The position numbers and the translations under genes are program-made. 15,961 bases of DNA from a bacterium (GTDB taxonomy: Bacteria > Verrucomicrobiota > Verrucomicrobiia > Methylacidiphilales > Verrucolacustridaceae), in the NCBI GenBank assembly GCA_009921985.1, contig RFWS01000014.1, forward strand, positions 1-15,961. The letters are read 5' to 3'. Below the pieces are notes generated by a model. It had not been told where the DNA came from and did no database searches. It was given only the letters and a program-made list of their open reading frames with translations. The first letter of the stretch is position 1; each line of letters begins with the position of its first letter. Positions 14,448 to 15,961 of the stretch are shown here, piece by piece.

Positions 14448-15200
14448 TTACTTGAAGAGGTTTTGGAAAAATCCGGCCGCTTCCTCTACCACGCCGGGCA
14501 CGGGAACCCCGAATCCCTCCGCCAACTGGCTCACATCCTGCCCCATCTGCCCCGCCAGTTCCTTCATGTTCTGCAAAACCGCGGAGGTCGCCCGGGCGCT
14601 GATTTCATTGGAGATCGCGGCCGCGATGTCCGAGGGAGGTGCTCCGGAGGATCCGCCCAGATTGCTCATCCGAATGGTCCCCAGATTTAGTTTGCCCACC
14701 TTGACGATCCCCGAAGTCCGCACATCCAGCTTCACATCGTTCATGACCAGGGAATCGATTTTGAGTTTTTTCTCCTTATCGGATTTTCCCTTTTCCGGAC
14801 GGGAAGACCGCTCATTCACTTGGGCCTTGAGGGCATTCATATTGTTCCGTTTGCCGCTTCCCTCAAAAAGAATTGCCACGTCGTTCAGATCGACCTTTGG
14901 AATGCGCACCACGGGAGAAGCGATCGACTTCAAATCAAGGTCCACCGTACCTTGGCCAATCGACAGAAGCTCCTCCCGGCTAAACCCCTTGGGGTTCCCC
15001 AAACGGAAATCCTTCAGCTGCCCATCCCCCTTGGTCAACTCCACGCGGATGCTGCCCAGATGAACATTGACCCCGGTGGCCTTTTCCGTGGCGCTAACGA
15101 TGGCACCACGGATCAACCAGTCCTTCCCCTTGTAAAGCCACATCAGGCCGGCCACGGCCACCAAGGCAACGATCACCACGAAGTAACGGGATGCTTTCAT
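14448..15200 (-). CDS. AsmA-like membrane-anchored protein
   Basis: Predicted 250-residue envelope protein. Residues 7-23 (FVVIVALVAVAGLMWLY) form a single N-terminal membrane anchor. The following region resembles the N-terminal part of AsmA/TamB-type proteins: VNVHLGSIRV (44-53), then a FRLGNPKGFSREELL segment, then alternating beta-like strands. AsmA-type proteins act between inner and outer membrane, in lipid transport or outer-membrane assembly. This one is far shorter than E. coli AsmA and ends in a Gly/Ala-rich tail with a helix (about 195-250), so the role is uncertain. A Lys-rich patch (about 128-143) interrupts the strands. First gene of a minus-strand operon with the lipoprotein (3-base gap) and the acyl synthetase; divergent from typA. 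Confidence 0.75.
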   Translation of the reverse strand: MKASRYFVVIVALVAVAGLMWLYKGKDWLIRGAIVSATEKATGVNVHLGSIRVELTKGDGQLKDFRLGNPKGFSREELLSIGQGTVDLDLKSIASPVVRIPKVDLNDVAILFEGSGKRNNMNALKAQVNERSSRPEKGKSDKEKKLKIDSLVMNDVKLDVRTSGIVKVGKLNLGTIRMSNLGGSSGAPPSDIAAAISNEISARATSAVLQNMKELAGQMGQDVSQLAEGFGVPVPGVVEEAAGFFQNLFK

Positions 15201-15299
15201 GGATCATAGTATGACCTCTTTTCCCATGGCGGGGAAACGCGGAATTTTCCCCAACTCCGCTCTCGCCCCGGCCGCGGAACCTGCTAGTTTGAGATTTTT
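15201..15299. promoter_or_regulatory. Divergent intergenic region between the asmA-like operon and typA
   Basis: About 99 bases carry the 5' regions of both genes. On the minus strand a TATGAT hexamer (15208-15203) ends 2 bases before the asmA-like ATG; used as a -10 it would give a nearly leaderless transcript, and no good -35 lies at the right distance. On the plus strand the typA start is preceded by GAGATTTTT with no Shine-Dalgarno site. Promoter assignments are therefore weak. Confidence 0.35.
15231..15252. repeat. Inverted repeat GGGGAAA/TTTCCCC
   Basis: GGGGAAA (15231-15237) and TTTCCCC (15246-15252) make a 7-bp stem with an 8-base loop. A third related unit, TTTCCC at 15220-15225, could pair with the same GGGAAA instead, so two mutually exclusive hairpins are possible. 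It lies between two divergent operons and could be an operator or a leader structure of typA. No function is shown. Confidence 0.35.
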
Positions 15300-15961
15300 A
15301 TGGTGAACCAGAAACTCAGAAATATCGCGATCATCGCGCACGTGGACCACGGGAAGACCACCCTCGTGGACCAACTCCTGCGCCAGGCCGGCACTTTTCG
15401 GTCCAACCAGGTTGTCGCTGAAAGAATGATGGATTCCATGGATCTTGAACGGGAACGTGGCATCACCATCCGGGCTAAGAACGCCGCTTTTGAGTACGAG
15501 GGGACCCGGGTCAATATCGTCGACACCCCCGGCCACGCGGACTTCGGCGGTGAGGTCGAGCGGATCCTCCGCATGATCGACGGGGTTCTGCTGGTCGTCG
15601 ACGCTGCCGAGGGCCCCCAAGCCCAGACCAAGTTTGTTCTTCGCAAGGCTCTTGGCGTCGGCGCCAAACCCATCGTGGTTCTCAACAAAATCGATCGTGA
15701 GAACGCCGACCCCAAGAAGGTCCTCGACCAGGTCTTTGAGCTCTTTCTGGAGCTCGAAGCCACGGATGCCCAGCTCGACTTTCCCGCCGTATACGCCTCC
15801 GCCAAGGAGGGCTACGCCACCCTAAAATGGGAGGGCAAAGTCACCCCCGAAATCAAGGCCGCCGGCATGAAACCGCTCTTCGACACCATCCTGCAGGTCG
15901 TGCCCCCGCCTCCCGGCGATCTGAACGCCCCTTTTGCCATGCTCGTCGCCAACCTCGACCA
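15300..15961 (+). CDS. Translational GTPase TypA/BipA (5' part, cut by window end)
   Basis: The first 220 codons of a gene that normally encodes about 600 residues; the frame runs off the right edge. TypA/BipA is a ribosome-binding GTPase of the EF-G family that supports ribosome assembly and stress or low-temperature growth. All G-domain motifs are present: AHVDHGKTT (13-21), the switch I segment MDLERERGITI (47-57), DTPGHADFGGEV (75-86), LNKID (128-132) and ASAKEG (166-171). MDSMDLERERGITI and DFGGEVERIL distinguish TypA from LepA and EF-G. The start is ATG 15300 (MVNQKLRNIAIIAH); GTG 15303 is an alternative. The gene is divergent from the asmA-like operon. Confidence 0.93.
   Translation, partial: MVNQKLRNIAIIAHVDHGKTTLVDQLLRQAGTFRSNQVVAERMMDSMDLERERGITIRAKNAAFEYEGTRVNIVDTPGHADFGGEVERILRMIDGVLLVVDAAEGPQAQTKFVLRKALGVGAKPIVVLNKIDRENADPKKVLDQVFELFLELEATDAQLDFPAVYASAKEGYATLKWEGKVTPEIKAAGMKPLFDTILQVVPPPPGDLNAPFAMLVANLD

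Noticed and set aside
14007..14690. 227-residue open frame on the plus strand
   Set aside because: Runs antisense across the lipoprotein and the AsmA-like gene; no motif, and the minus-strand genes show signal peptides and operon spacing.
15204..15805. Open frames on the minus strand opposite typA
   Set aside because: The plus strand carries all TypA G-domain motifs; the opposite frames are Ser/Arg-rich shadows.
1..15961. CRISPR array, insertion sequence, integrase or attachment site next to the tRNA
   Set aside because: No regularly spaced repeats, transposase or integrase motifs were seen, and the flanks of tRNA-Arg show no duplicated tRNA 3' end.

Overview
The window is a gene-dense stretch of a GC-rich chromosome with short intergenic gaps. 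Almost all of it is occupied by plausible genes; only the first ~258 bases have none. The mix points to a diderm bacterium, most likely of the PVC group and perhaps Verrucomicrobiota. The signs are two tandem PilT-type ATPases, two lipoproteins with lipoboxes, an AsmA-like protein, and a TPR protein with the ATCP...YRDG..AV signature I associate with planctomycete/verrucomicrobial proteins. This placement is inference from protein style; no rRNA or other marker gene is present to confirm it.

Layout. (1) 1-258: AT-richer, no recognised gene. (2) 259-3437, minus strand: an exported TPR protein followed by a lipoprotein S9 (prolyl-oligopeptidase type) peptidase. (3) 3528-4148, plus: a glyoxalase II-like metallo-beta-lactamase-fold hydrolase, divergent from the TPR gene. 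(4) 4179-7632, minus: pilT-like gene, then pilT, then trpD, each junction a 4-base ATGA stop/start overlap, so very probably one translationally coupled operon. (5) 7711-12252, plus: DNA polymerase/exonuclease PolX, then a three-gene set of type III polyketide synthase, SAM methyltransferase and FAD oxidoreductase, the last three joined by TTGA and ATGA overlaps. (6) 12329-15200, minus: an operon of AsmA-like protein, small BamE-like lipoprotein and Aas-type acyl-ACP/acyl-CoA synthetase, with a tRNA-Arg(UCG) gene starting 9 bases after the synthetase stop. (7) 15300-end, plus: the 5' third of the translational GTPase gene typA/bipA, cut by the window edge.

The most interesting part is 9471-12252. 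Its gene order (PKS, methyltransferase, flavoprotein) resembles the srsABC phenolic-lipid operon of Streptomyces griseus. It probably makes a methylated and redox-tailored alkylresorcinol, alkylpyrone or quinone-type lipid from fatty acyl starters. The convergent neighbour encodes a fatty-acyl-activating enzyme that could feed such a pathway or recycle envelope lipids. The second point of interest is the coupling of a trpD-family gene with unusual metal/PRPP-site residues to two pilus-retraction ATPase genes.

Many long open frames lie antisense to these genes. They are a by-product of high GC content and were not annotated.
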